From positions 124,001 through 188,000 of the forward strand of contig CALSNT010000017.1 in the NCBI GenBank assembly GCA_943787785.1: a DNA stretch of 64,000 nucleotides, in the 5' to 3' direction. The translations under genes were made by a program, and so were the position numbers. The DNA is from an uncultured Paracoccaceae bacterium. GTDB lineage: Bacteria; Pseudomonadota; Alphaproteobacteria; Rhodobacterales; Rhodobacteraceae. Below the pieces are notes generated by a model. It made no database searches and was not told where the DNA came from. It worked only from the letters and a program-made list of their open reading frames with translations. Below are positions 7,551 through 15,864 of the stretch, in pieces (the stretch's first letter is position 1; the number at the start of each line of letters is the position of its first letter).

Positions 7551-8615
7551 ATGAGTGTCGAACTTCGCGGCATCACCAAACAGGTGGCCGGGGTCACCCA
7601 CATCAAGCCGGTGTCGATGGTGTTGGAGCCGGGGCATTTCAACGTGCTGCTGGGGCAGACCGGGGCGGGGAAAACCTCGCTCATCAAGCTGATGGCGGGA
7701 CTGGACAAGATCGCCGACGGGCAGATTCTGATGGATGGTCAGGATGTGACCAAGCTTAGCACTCAGAAGCGCAATATCAGCCTCGTCCACCAGTTTTTTG
7801 TCAACTATCCGCATATGAACGTGTTTGAAAACATCGCCTCCCCTTTACGGGTTGCAGGCATGGCGAAATCCGAGATCGAGGGCCGCGTGCAGGAGGCTGC
7901 AGACATCCTGCAGCTTGGTCCGATGCTGAAGCGTCGCCCGCATGAGCTGTCGGGCGGCCAGCAACAGCGCACAGCCCTTGCCCGCGCGATTGCCAAGGAA
8001 AGCCGCGCGGTTTTCCTGGACGAGCCCTTGGCCAACCTCGACTTCAAGCTGCGCGAGGAGTTGCGCGAACAATTGCCCGAGCTGTTTGCCGGGCGCGGTG
8101 CGGTGGTGGTCTATGCGACGTCCGAGCCTGAAGAGGCGTTGCTGCTGGGCGGCAAGACCGCGTTGATGAATGATGGGCGGGTGACGCAGTTCGGTTCGAC
8201 CGCCGACATCTACCGCAACCCACAGGATCTGACCTCAGCGCAGGTTTTCTCGGACCCGCCGATCAACGTCGCCGAGGTGACCAAACAGGGCACCACGGCA
8301 CGGCTGGGAACCGGTGTCCAATGGGTGTTAGCCGGTGACGCAGCGGGCTTGGCCGACGGCAACTACACCGTGGCGATCCGGCCCAATCATGTGAGCCCGG
8401 TGAAGCACGATGATCGGGCCGTCCCGGTCAAGGGGACGGTGCAGATCACCGAGCTCAGCGGTTCGGAAAGCTCGGCCCATTTCACGTTCGGCGATGACAG
8501 CTGGGTTTCTCTCGCACCCGGTGTCCACCCGTATGAAATCGGCCAAGACCATCAATTCTTTATGGACCCGTCCAAGTGCTATTTCTTCGCACCTGACGGC
8601 AAACTTGTGGCCTGA
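7551..8615 (+). CDS. ABC transporter ATPase 1, GlpS-like, 354 aa, with altered H-loop
   Basis: This is a MalK-type ATPase for a carbohydrate/polyol importer: an N-terminal nucleotide-binding domain followed by a C-terminal regulatory beta domain (TOBE type, about residues 240-354). Walker A (GQTGAGKTS), Q-loop (VHQFF), the signature LSGGQ (133-137) and Walker B (AVFLDEPLANLD) are intact. The H-loop is not: where MalK has THD, this protein has TSE, with Ser at residue 191. With the second ATPase (8628-9704), whose signature is degenerate but whose H-loop is intact, it should form an asymmetric heterodimer. The paired-ATPase layout matches the GlpST glycerol importer of rhizobia. The real substrate is unproven. 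Confidence 0.85.
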   Translation: MSVELRGITKQVAGVTHIKPVSMVLEPGHFNVLLGQTGAGKTSLIKLMAGLDKIADGQILMDGQDVTKLSTQKRNISLVHQFFVNYPHMNVFENIASPLRVAGMAKSEIEGRVQEAADILQLGPMLKRRPHELSGGQQQRTALARAIAKESRAVFLDEPLANLDFKLREELREQLPELFAGRGAVVVYATSEPEEALLLGGKTALMNDGRVTQFGSTADIYRNPQDLTSAQVFSDPPINVAEVTKQGTTARLGTGVQWVLAGDAAGLADGNYTVAIRPNHVSPVKHDDRAVPVKGTVQITELSGSESSAHFTFGDDSWVSLAPGVHPYEIGQDHQFFMDPSKCYFFAPDGKLVA

Positions 8616-8627
8616 GGGGCGCGCGGA

Positions 8628-9704
8628 ATGGCAAAGATCACCCTCTCACAGCTGCGCCACAGCTATGATCCCGATGCGATCGGCGAAGAGGATTTCGCGC
8701 TGAAGATGATCGACCTGGATTGGGACGATGGCGGCGCCTACGCGCTGCTGGGGCCGTCCGGCTGCGGGAAATCGACCCTGCTGAACATCATCTCGGGCCT
8801 GCTGGAACCCTCCGAGGGGCGAGTGTTGTTTGACGATGAGGACGTGACGCATTTGCCGCCTGATCAGCGCAACATCGCGCAGGTTTTCCAGTTTCCGGTG
8901 ATTTACGACACGATGAGCGTGTACGACAACCTCGCCTTCCCGCTCAGGAACCGCGGTGTTCCGGCAGCGAAGGTTGATGAGCGCGTTCGCGAGATTGCCG
9001 AGATGCTGGAAGTCACCGACATGCTGAAAGTGCGGGCGGCGAACCTTTCCCCGGACAACAAGCAGAAGATCTCGATGGGGCGTGGCCTCGTGCGCGATGA
9101 CGTCAACGTGGTGATGTTCGACGAACCGCTGACCGTGATTGATCCCCATCTGAAGTGGAAGCTGCGCTCCAAGCTGAAGGAACTACACCAGCGGGTGCGC
9201 GCCACGATGATCTACGTCACCCACGACCAGACCGAAGCGCTGACCTTTGCCGATCAGGTGGTCGTCATGCAGGACGGTCTGATCGTGCAGATCGGCACAC
9301 CGGTCGAGCTGTTTGAGCGCCCCGCGCATACGTTTGTAGGCCACTTCATCGGTTCCCCCGGCATGAACGTTCTGCCCGCCGAGGTCCGCGATGGGGCGGC
9401 CTTTTTCAACGGCACGAAGGTCGATCTGGAAGGCGCAATCAGCGACAAGGACGGCGTGGCCGAGATTGGCGTGCGCCCGGAATACGTCGGCATCGCCAAG
9501 ACCGGCCTTCCCGCGACCGTAAAGAAGGTCGCCGACATCGGCCGGCACAACGTGGTCGAGGCGATGCTGGGCGATATCCGCGTCAATGCCATCGTTGAAA
9601 ATGACCCGCCTGCGCAGGGCGAGGCTGTGCATCTGGCCTTCAAGCCGGATCAGACGCGCCTCTATCGCGACGGCTGGATCGCCACTGAGAGGGCTGCGTC
9701 ATGA
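8628..9704 (+). CDS. ABC transporter ATPase 2, GlpT-like, 358 aa, with degenerate signature motif
   Basis: Walker A (GPSGCGKST), Q-loop (VFQFPV), Walker B (VVMFDEPLTVID) and the H-loop His199 (VTHDQTEA) are canonical. The ABC signature reads LSPDN at residues 140-144 instead of LSGGQ. A C-terminal regulatory domain occupies about residues 240-358. The gene starts 12 bp after the first ATPase and overlaps the first permease by 4 nt (9701-9704). The intact H-loop here and intact LSGGQ in the partner would build one good ATP site; the other combination would be degenerate. Confidence 0.85.
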   Translation: MAKITLSQLRHSYDPDAIGEEDFALKMIDLDWDDGGAYALLGPSGCGKSTLLNIISGLLEPSEGRVLFDDEDVTHLPPDQRNIAQVFQFPVIYDTMSVYDNLAFPLRNRGVPAAKVDERVREIAEMLEVTDMLKVRAANLSPDNKQKISMGRGLVRDDVNVVMFDEPLTVIDPHLKWKLRSKLKELHQRVRATMIYVTHDQTEALTFADQVVVMQDGLIVQIGTPVELFERPAHTFVGHFIGSPGMNVLPAEVRDGAAFFNGTKVDLEGAISDKDGVAEIGVRPEYVGIAKTGLPATVKKVADIGRHNVVEAMLGDIRVNAIVENDPPAQGEAVHLAFKPDQTRLYRDGWIATERAAS

Positions 9705-10564
9705 AGGTTGTGAATAACCGCGCCTGGCTGTTCGTTCTGCCGGTTGTCATCTTGGTCGCGTTCAATGCGCTGATCCCAATGATGACGGTTGTGAACTATT
9801 CGGTGCAGGAAACCTTCGGCAACAACGTGTTCTTCTGGCAGGGCCTCGACTGGTTCATCCAGCTGATGCGCTCGGAACGGTTCCACGCCGCTCTTGGCCG
9901 CCAGTTCATGTTCACCGGGCTGATCTTGCTGATCGAGGTGCCTTTGGGCGTCATCATCGCCCTGTCGATGCCGAGGAAAGGCTTCTGGGTGCCGGTCTGC
10001 CTGGTCACCATGGCGCTGCCGATGCTGATCCCCTGGAATGTGGTTGGGGCGATGTGGAACATCTTCACCCTGCCCGACATCGGCCTACTCGGGTATTTCC
10101 TTAACCACACGCTGGGCATCGACTACGACATGACGCAGGATCCGTTTGCGGCCTGGGTGACGATCATTACGATGGATGTGTGGCACTGGACCTCGCTTGT
10201 GGTGCTGCTGAGCTATGCCGGGTTGGTCTCGATCCCCGACGCGTACTATCAGGCTGCCAAGATCGACGGGGCGTCGAATTGGTCGGTGTTCCGCTATATC
10301 CAGCTGCCGAAAATGAAGCGGGTGCTGACCATCGCGGTGCTGCTGAGGTTCATGGACAGCTTCAACATCTATACCGAGCCTTTCGTGTTAACCGGAGGCG
10401 GACCAGGGAACTCCACGACGCTTCTGTCTATTGACCTGGTGAAAATCGCGCTCGGTCAATTTGACCTCGGCCCGGCGGCGGCGATGAGCCTGATTTACTT
10501 CGCCATCACCCTGCTGGTGAGTTGGCTGTTCTATACCCTGATGACGAAGGACGACGCGAAATGA
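9701..10564 (+). CDS. ABC transporter permease 1, GlpP/MalF-like, 287 aa
   Basis: This is an inner-membrane permease of the MalF/UgpA type with about six membrane segments, beginning with an N-terminal one (WLFVLPVVILVAFNALIPMM). The EAA coupling helix that docks on the ATPases is visible as IPDAYYQAAKIDGASNWSVF followed by YIQLP. The start ATG overlaps the TGA of the preceding ATPase, and its own stop overlaps the start of the small membrane protein at 10561. It forms the translocation pore with the permease at 10728-11525. Confidence 0.9.
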   Translation: MKVVNNRAWLFVLPVVILVAFNALIPMMTVVNYSVQETFGNNVFFWQGLDWFIQLMRSERFHAALGRQFMFTGLILLIEVPLGVIIALSMPRKGFWVPVCLVTMALPMLIPWNVVGAMWNIFTLPDIGLLGYFLNHTLGIDYDMTQDPFAAWVTIITMDVWHWTSLVVLLSYAGLVSIPDAYYQAAKIDGASNWSVFRYIQLPKMKRVLTIAVLLRFMDSFNIYTEPFVLTGGGPGNSTTLLSIDLVKIALGQFDLGPAAAMSLIYFAITLLVSWLFYTLMTKDDAK

Positions 10565-10727
10565 GCAAAATCATCAAGCGTACAGCCGAGTTGCGGGGAC
10601 TCGATGATGACGACGTTGCAACGCTGGAAAAACGGCTGGAACAACGTGCCGGGCCAAAGGTCTGGCTGACCCTCGCTGCGATCATCATCCTGGTTCTGAT
10701 CGCCCGTGGCATTACCGGGGGCAACTG

Positions 10728-10728
<1 letters not shown>
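10561..10728 (+). CDS. 55-aa single-TM protein between the two permease genes
   Basis: The ATG at 10561 overlaps the stop of the first permease (ATGA, 10561-10564). The TGA at 10726-10728 shares its last base with the ATG of the second permease. The peptide has a charged N-terminal half (KRTAELRGLDDDDVATLEKRLEQRA, described here only by its pattern of acidic and basic residues forming a likely amphipathic helix). One hydrophobic segment of about 17 residues (WLTLAAIIILVLIARGI) follows, then a short tail. Overlap on both sides implies coupled translation and a role in the importer, such as an accessory or assembly subunit. I do not recognise a named family. Confidence 0.75.
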
Positions 10729-11525
<797 letters not shown>

Positions 11526-11526
11526 G

Positions 11527-11805
11527 ATGCTGACATGGATGGCGTGGACATGGCCTACGACACTGGTCTTCATCGGGATATTCTCGGCCATGGGCGTGCT
11601 GACGGTGCTGGAAATCAAACGCCCCGGCGGGGCGGAACGACGCGGCATTCTTGGGCTGACGACGACGCGTGGTGACAGGCTATTCATCACTCTGCTCGGC
11701 TCGGTCTATATCTTTCTGGCGTGGCTGGGACTGGTCGGGCTGCCTCTGTGGTGGCCGCTGGGGCTGGCCATCGCATTCGCCGTATTTTGCTTTTGGAAGG
11801 TCTGA
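11527..11805 (+). CDS. DUF2160 small membrane protein, GlpU-like, 92 aa
   Basis: This small integral membrane protein has about three hydrophobic segments: WPTTLVFIGIFSAMGVLTVL near the N-terminus, then LFITLLGSVYIFLAWLGLV, then a final WWPLGLAIAFAVFCFW. It begins one base after the second permease. DUF2160 proteins accompany GlpSTPQ-type importers (GlpU in Rhizobium), which supports the system assignment. Function is unknown. It is the last gene of the operon before the BlaI-like gene. Confidence 0.8.
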   Translation: MLTWMAWTWPTTLVFIGIFSAMGVLTVLEIKRPGGAERRGILGLTTTRGDRLFITLLGSVYIFLAWLGLVGLPLWWPLGLAIAFAVFCFWKV

Positions 11806-11837
11806 CTTGATCATGCGTCAAATAAATTTTTCCGGCA

Positions 11838-11853
11838 TTCAGCGTTGGCTGAA
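11838..11853. promoter_or_regulatory. Perfect dyad ahead of the BlaI-like gene, candidate operator
   Basis: TTCAGC-GTTG-GCTGAA has perfect 6-bp arms and ends 33 bp before the BlaI-like start codon at 11887. BlaI/MecI/CopY regulators bind short dyads in their own promoter, so this is a reasonable autoregulatory operator candidate. It could also be a short RNA hairpin. Confidence 0.4.
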
Positions 11854-11886
11854 CGGCATTTCGCCCTTATGGTGCGACATTAACGC

Positions 11887-12303
11887 ATGACCAAAGTCGG
11901 AAACCGGATGGCACCGAGGAAAAAATCCGACTTCCTGACCGAGGTCGAGCTGGAATTCATGTCTGCGCTCTGGTCGCTGGAACAAGGGTCGGTGCGCGAC
12001 ATCCTCGGCGCCCTCGCGCCAACGCGCAATCTGGCCTATACTTCGGCTGCGACAATCATGCGCATACTGGAAAACAAGGAGTTTGTGACGAGTACGCGGG
12101 ACGGTAAGACCTTCATCTACCGACCTGTATTGACCAAGGATACCTATCAAACACGCTCGCTGAAGAACCTGTCGGCGAAACTGTTTGACGACACGCCGGC
12201 CTCGCTTGTGGCGCGGCTTGTCGACGACGATGAATTGTCCGCAGAGGCAATCGAGGACATTCGAGCGTTGCTGGATCGGAGGTTGAAGAATGATCGAGAT
12301 TAG
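11887..12303 (+). CDS. BlaI/MecI-family transcriptional repressor, 138 aa
   Basis: A winged helix-turn-helix typical of BlaI/MecI/CopY covers about residues 14-85 (LTEVELEFMSALW, then SVRDILGALAPTRNLAYTSAATIMRILENK). A C-terminal dimerisation region contains the segment cleaved by M56 peptidases in BlaI/BlaR1 systems. The start could instead be the ATG at 11908. The gene overlaps the M56 peptidase gene by 14 nt, the classic repressor/sensor-protease arrangement. No beta-lactamase gene is nearby, so the regulon is probably something else, possibly the cytochrome c gene downstream. Confidence 0.85.
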   Translation: MTKVGNRMAPRKKSDFLTEVELEFMSALWSLEQGSVRDILGALAPTRNLAYTSAATIMRILENKEFVTSTRDGKTFIYRPVLTKDTYQTRSLKNLSAKLFDDTPASLVARLVDDDELSAEAIEDIRALLDRRLKNDRD

Positions 12304-13423
12304 CGCCGTTTTCGACGCCTATATCAACGCAAATATCCTGTTGATCGTGGCCTATCTGGGTTGGTTGGCAGTCGCCTATGGGCTGGATCGTGCCGGGCTG
12401 GGAGGGGCGCATACCACGCGCCTTGGACTGCTGAACGGAGTGTTCCTTGCAGTCTTGTTTGCCCCCCTGGTCGTCGTGGCCTACGCGCTGACCCTGCGCG
12501 CCGGGGCACTTCCGCCGGGCGTCTCATTGTCGGTTTCGGACTTCGTGGTTGCACGATATCTGAATGGTGGCTTCGATATGAAACCGACTGAGTTTGAATC
12601 CGTGATGGACTTTCGGGCCGAACTGAGTGCGCAGATTCTGTCGATGTCCTCGGTCACCGGCATGATCATCGCCTCGGGCTTGATAGCAGGCTTCGCCTGG
12701 TGTTCGGCCCGGTTGGCGCTGAACATCCACGCCCTGCGCAGAATTATTCGCGATAGTCACCTTTGGCGGCAGTTTGGGTTGGTCGAACTGCGCCTGTCGG
12801 ACCGCGTTTCGATCCCGTTTTCCACCAGGGGATTGCGGCGGCGCTATGTGGTGATCCCTTCAGCAATGCTGGCGGATAGCGATGATCTGAAAATGGCGCT
12901 GGCGCATGAGTTTCAGCACCTGCGCCATTCGGACCTGGAATGGGAAGTGGCGCTGGAATTCATGCGCCCACTGTTATTCTGGAACCCGGTGTACTTCCTG
13001 TGGAAACGTCGAGTCGAGCAGCTGCGAGAGCTTGCTTGCGACCAACGGGTTCTGGCGACCAACCGCTTCAACGTCGCCGATTATTGCGAATGCCTGCTGC
13101 GGGTCTGCCGCGACAGCGTGGCGCGCCGGTCTGACGCTTGGGGCGCAGTCCCGACCGTGCCACTGGTCGCAGCTGGCACGCATGGTGGCGCCACTACGCA
13201 ATTTCTGCGCCAGCGCTTTACCTCGATGCTGGATGGTAGCCGCGGCGGACAATCTCGGCTGGTCAGTGTTGGGTGGATGATCGCGCTGGTATTGCTGATC
13301 TCGACCGCTGCAATCTCGATCCAGAAAACCGGCGACTGGAGCCATGATCGCCTCATGCTGTCCACGATTGTCAATCTGGAACGCCTGGAAGTGATTAACA
13401 CCTTCGGGCAGCGCAGCCCTTAG
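12290..13423 (+). CDS. M56 (BlaR1/MecR1-type) membrane metallopeptidase, 377 aa, lacking a sensor domain
   Basis: Hydrophobic segments near residues 10-30, 45-70 and 120-145 are followed by a cytoplasmic zinc-peptidase region with HEFQH (His206, Glu207, His210) and a downstream RELACDQRV segment that supplies the third ligand in this family. A last membrane segment lies near residues 330-350 (VGWMIALVLLISTAAISI) and is followed by only about 27 residues. BlaR1 proteins are about 600 aa and carry a penicillin-binding sensor there; it is absent here. The protein should cleave the BlaI-like repressor in response to an unknown membrane or periplasmic signal. Confidence 0.85.
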   Translation: MIEISAVFDAYINANILLIVAYLGWLAVAYGLDRAGLGGAHTTRLGLLNGVFLAVLFAPLVVVAYALTLRAGALPPGVSLSVSDFVVARYLNGGFDMKPTEFESVMDFRAELSAQILSMSSVTGMIIASGLIAGFAWCSARLALNIHALRRIIRDSHLWRQFGLVELRLSDRVSIPFSTRGLRRRYVVIPSAMLADSDDLKMALAHEFQHLRHSDLEWEVALEFMRPLLFWNPVYFLWKRRVEQLRELACDQRVLATNRFNVADYCECLLRVCRDSVARRSDAWGAVPTVPLVAAGTHGGATTQFLRQRFTSMLDGSRGGQSRLVSVGWMIALVLLISTAAISIQKTGDWSHDRLMLSTIVNLERLEVINTFGQRSP

Positions 13424-13539
13424 GGCAGAACCATGCGGCCTGATATCTGGCTAGATTCCATTTAACTTTGCGTGAACCCCACTGGCGCATGCAAGCTGGG
13501 CTGCTAGCTTGCATCAAGTATCGACCTCCGGAGGGACCA

Positions 13540-14028
13540 ATGAAACGCTTGATCGCCGCTTGCCTGATGACCCTGTTTGCCGCACCTGCCCTGTCTGAAT
13601 CTCACGCCGGACCGCGCATGATTGCCGCGCCGACTGGCGATGCTGCGGCAGGAGAAAAAGCGTTCCGCAAATGTCAGGCGTGTCATGTCGTTGCCAATGC
13701 CGAGGGAGAGGTTCTTGCCGGGAAGCGGGCCAAGGCAGGGCCGAACCTATTTGGAGTTGCAGGGCAGGTCGCGGGCACGGTCGAAGGATATAAATACTCC
13801 AGATCGATGATTGCGGCGAGTGAGGCCGGGTTGGCGTGGAACGAAGACAGCTTCGTGGCCTATGTGATGGATCCGACCAATTTCCTGCGCGCAAATTTGG
13901 ATGACCCGAAGGCGCGCGGAAAGATGACATATAAAGAGCGCAACGCCGAAGCAGCGGCTGACGTCTGGGCGTTTCTGGTCAGCCTGGACCCGGATGTTGA
14001 GGTCGGTGAGGATGCTGCCACGAATTAA
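13540..14028 (+). CDS. Class I cytochrome c (c2-type), 162 aa
   Basis: A Sec signal peptide (MKRLIAACLMTLFAAPALSES, about 20 residues) precedes a periplasmic mono-haem domain. The haem motif is CQACH at residues 45-49 and the likely axial Met lies in the GKMTYK segment. Further c2-like features are KAGPNLFGVAGQVAG and YVMDPTNFLRA. The start ATG at 13540 follows a CGGAGGGA ribosome-binding site. It would shuttle electrons between a bc1 complex and an oxidase or another periplasmic acceptor. The gene lies 116 bp after the M56 peptidase gene and may be independently transcribed. Confidence 0.85.
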   Translation: MKRLIAACLMTLFAAPALSESHAGPRMIAAPTGDAAAGEKAFRKCQACHVVANAEGEVLAGKRAKAGPNLFGVAGQVAGTVEGYKYSRSMIAASEAGLAWNEDSFVAYVMDPTNFLRANLDDPKARGKMTYKERNAEAAADVWAFLVSLDPDVEVGEDAATN

Positions 14029-14311
14029 TGACGGTGCGTTTGCGTTGTGATCGGGTATTGGGGTCCCGCTTGGAGCAGCGGTGAGAACGATCCGCCCTTC
14101 GCCCGGCTTGCGCACCATTTTCACCGGTGTAATCACTTGGTCAAATTCGAGAGCGACGCGCACCGTGTCCTGCCTTGCCGTAAGTTGCCGTTAGGTCACC
14201 CACATATCACCATACGGAAAACCATGATGCAATTGCATGGGCAATCTGCCCCGGTTGGCGCTATGCTTCCGCCCAGACGCGCAGAATCGCGCGCACTTCA
14301 GGGAGAGACCT

Positions 14312-15352
14312 ATGAAAATCAATGTTTTGAAAGCCGCCATCACAGCGTCAGTTCTGGCGATTGCCAGCGCCGGTGCGGCACAGGCGCAGGAATACACTTT
14401 CAAGCTTCACCACCTTCTCAGCGATAAAGCCCCGGCCCACACCCAGATGCTGGCCCCCTGGGCCGCTGCGGTCGAGGAAAACTCAGGCGGTGCGGTGAAG
14501 ATCGAGATCTTCCCGGCGATGTCGCTGGGTGGGCGTCCTCCAGAACTGATCCAGCAAGCGCGTGACGGCGTCGTAGACATCGTCTGGACCGTCAACGGTT
14601 ATACGCCGGGCCTGTTCCCGCGCACCGAAGTCTTTGAGCTGCCCGACGTGTTCAAAAATGATCCCCGCGCCGCCAACCTGGCGATGTACGACATGTTCGA
14701 GAGCGACCTGAAGGACGACTATCAGGGCGTCGAAGTGATGTTCCTGCACGTCCATGGCGGTCAGGCGATCCATATGCGCGACAAATTGGTGCGCACACCC
14801 GCCGACTTTGAGGGCCTGAAACTGCGTATTCCAACGCGTACAGGTGCCTGGGTGATTGAAGCGCTGGGTGCCTCGCCCGTCGCGATGCCGGTTCCGGACC
14901 TGCCGCAGGCGCTGGCTAAAGGCGTGATCGATGGCGCGCTGATCCCCTGGGAAATTATCGCTCCGCTGAAAATTCAGGAGCAGACCCAGTATCAGATCGA
15001 AGGCATCGCAAAAGAGCGCCTGGGAACGACCAGCTTCCAGGTTTCGATGAACAAGGCCCGTTGGGACGGCCTGCCGCCGGAAATCCAGAAAGCGTTCCGC
15101 GACGCTTCGGGTCGTGACTGGTGGGGCCAGGTTGGCGATGTCTGGCGTGGCACAGATGACCACGGCATCGGCATGGCCGTCGAGTCGGGCAACGAGCACA
15201 TCACCCTGACCGAAGAAGAAACTCAGGCGTTCCGCGACGCTCTGGCCCCGGTGGTCGACCGCTGGATCGAGGAAGTGACCGGTAACGGCATTGATGGTGC
15301 CGGACTGGTCGAAAAAGCCCGCGCCGGGATTGCCGCGAACGGCATGAACTAG
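14312..15352 (+). CDS. dctP: TRAP transporter solute-binding protein DctP, 346 aa
   Basis: A signal peptide ending AQA-QE (about residues 1-24) is followed by a DctP/TAXI-type binding domain (EYTFKLHHLLSDKAPAHTQM at its start). The conserved carboxylate-binding Arg region KLRIPTRTGAW and the PVPDLPQALAKGVIDG segment are typical. The start ATG at 14312 follows GGGAGAGA. It lies just upstream of the small and large membrane subunits in the order P-Q-M. The substrate is an organic acid of unknown identity. The 283-bp gap before it contains no gene that I can see and should hold the operon promoter. Confidence 0.9.
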   Translation: MKINVLKAAITASVLAIASAGAAQAQEYTFKLHHLLSDKAPAHTQMLAPWAAAVEENSGGAVKIEIFPAMSLGGRPPELIQQARDGVVDIVWTVNGYTPGLFPRTEVFELPDVFKNDPRAANLAMYDMFESDLKDDYQGVEVMFLHVHGGQAIHMRDKLVRTPADFEGLKLRIPTRTGAWVIEALGASPVAMPVPDLPQALAKGVIDGALIPWEIIAPLKIQEQTQYQIEGIAKERLGTTSFQVSMNKARWDGLPPEIQKAFRDASGRDWWGQVGDVWRGTDDHGIGMAVESGNEHITLTEEETQAFRDALAPVVDRWIEEVTGNGIDGAGLVEKARAGIAANGMN

Positions 15353-15859
15353 GTGGATGCGACAACCAATATTGCGACGAGGCCTTCGGGCCTCGTCCGT
15401 CGTCTGATTGACTATTGGGCGCTGGCCGGTGGGGTGATACTGCTGGCGGTTGTCGTCATGCAGGTGATCTCGGTCATCGGCGGGGTGGTTTGGAAGCCGT
15501 TCCCGGGTGACTATGAGATGACGGAGGTGGGCGTGGTGATCGCGGTGTTCTCGTTCCTGCCGCATTGCCAGCTGCACCGCGCAAATGTCTCGGCAGATAT
15601 CTTCACGCAGCGCGCACCGCCCTATCTGATCGGTCTGTTCGGGCTGCTTGCCTCGCTGGTTGCCATGGGATTTGCGCTTCTTTTGTGCTGGCGGATGTAC
15701 TTCGGAATGCTGGACCAGAAGGCCTATAACTACGAGACCACGATCCTGCAGTTCCCGACCTGGATCGGTTTCATTCCGATCCTGATCTCTCTGGCGCTGC
15801 TGGCGCTGGCCTCACTGATTACCCTTGCCGAGGAATTCGGCACCCTCCGGAAGGCCTGA
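15353..15859 (+). CDS. dctQ: TRAP transporter small membrane subunit DctQ, 168 aa
   Basis: This inner-membrane protein with about four transmembrane helices is of the DctQ family. The GTG start at 15353 follows the stop of dctP with no intervening base. Typical features include the first helix (ALAGGVILLAVVVMQVISVIGGVVW) and the conserved ELTEVGVVIAVFSFLP-like helix (here YEMTEVG) that holds the family's acidic residue. It joins DctM to form the Na+-driven membrane part of the transporter. Confidence 0.88.
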   Translation: MDATTNIATRPSGLVRRLIDYWALAGGVILLAVVVMQVISVIGGVVWKPFPGDYEMTEVGVVIAVFSFLPHCQLHRANVSADIFTQRAPPYLIGLFGLLASLVAMGFALLLCWRMYFGMLDQKAYNYETTILQFPTWIGFIPILISLALLALASLITLAEEFGTLRKA

Positions 15860-15864
15860 ACCCA

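Noticed and set aside
11887-13423. Beta-lactam resistance operon
   Set aside because: There is no beta-lactamase gene and the M56 protein lacks the penicillin-binding sensor domain.
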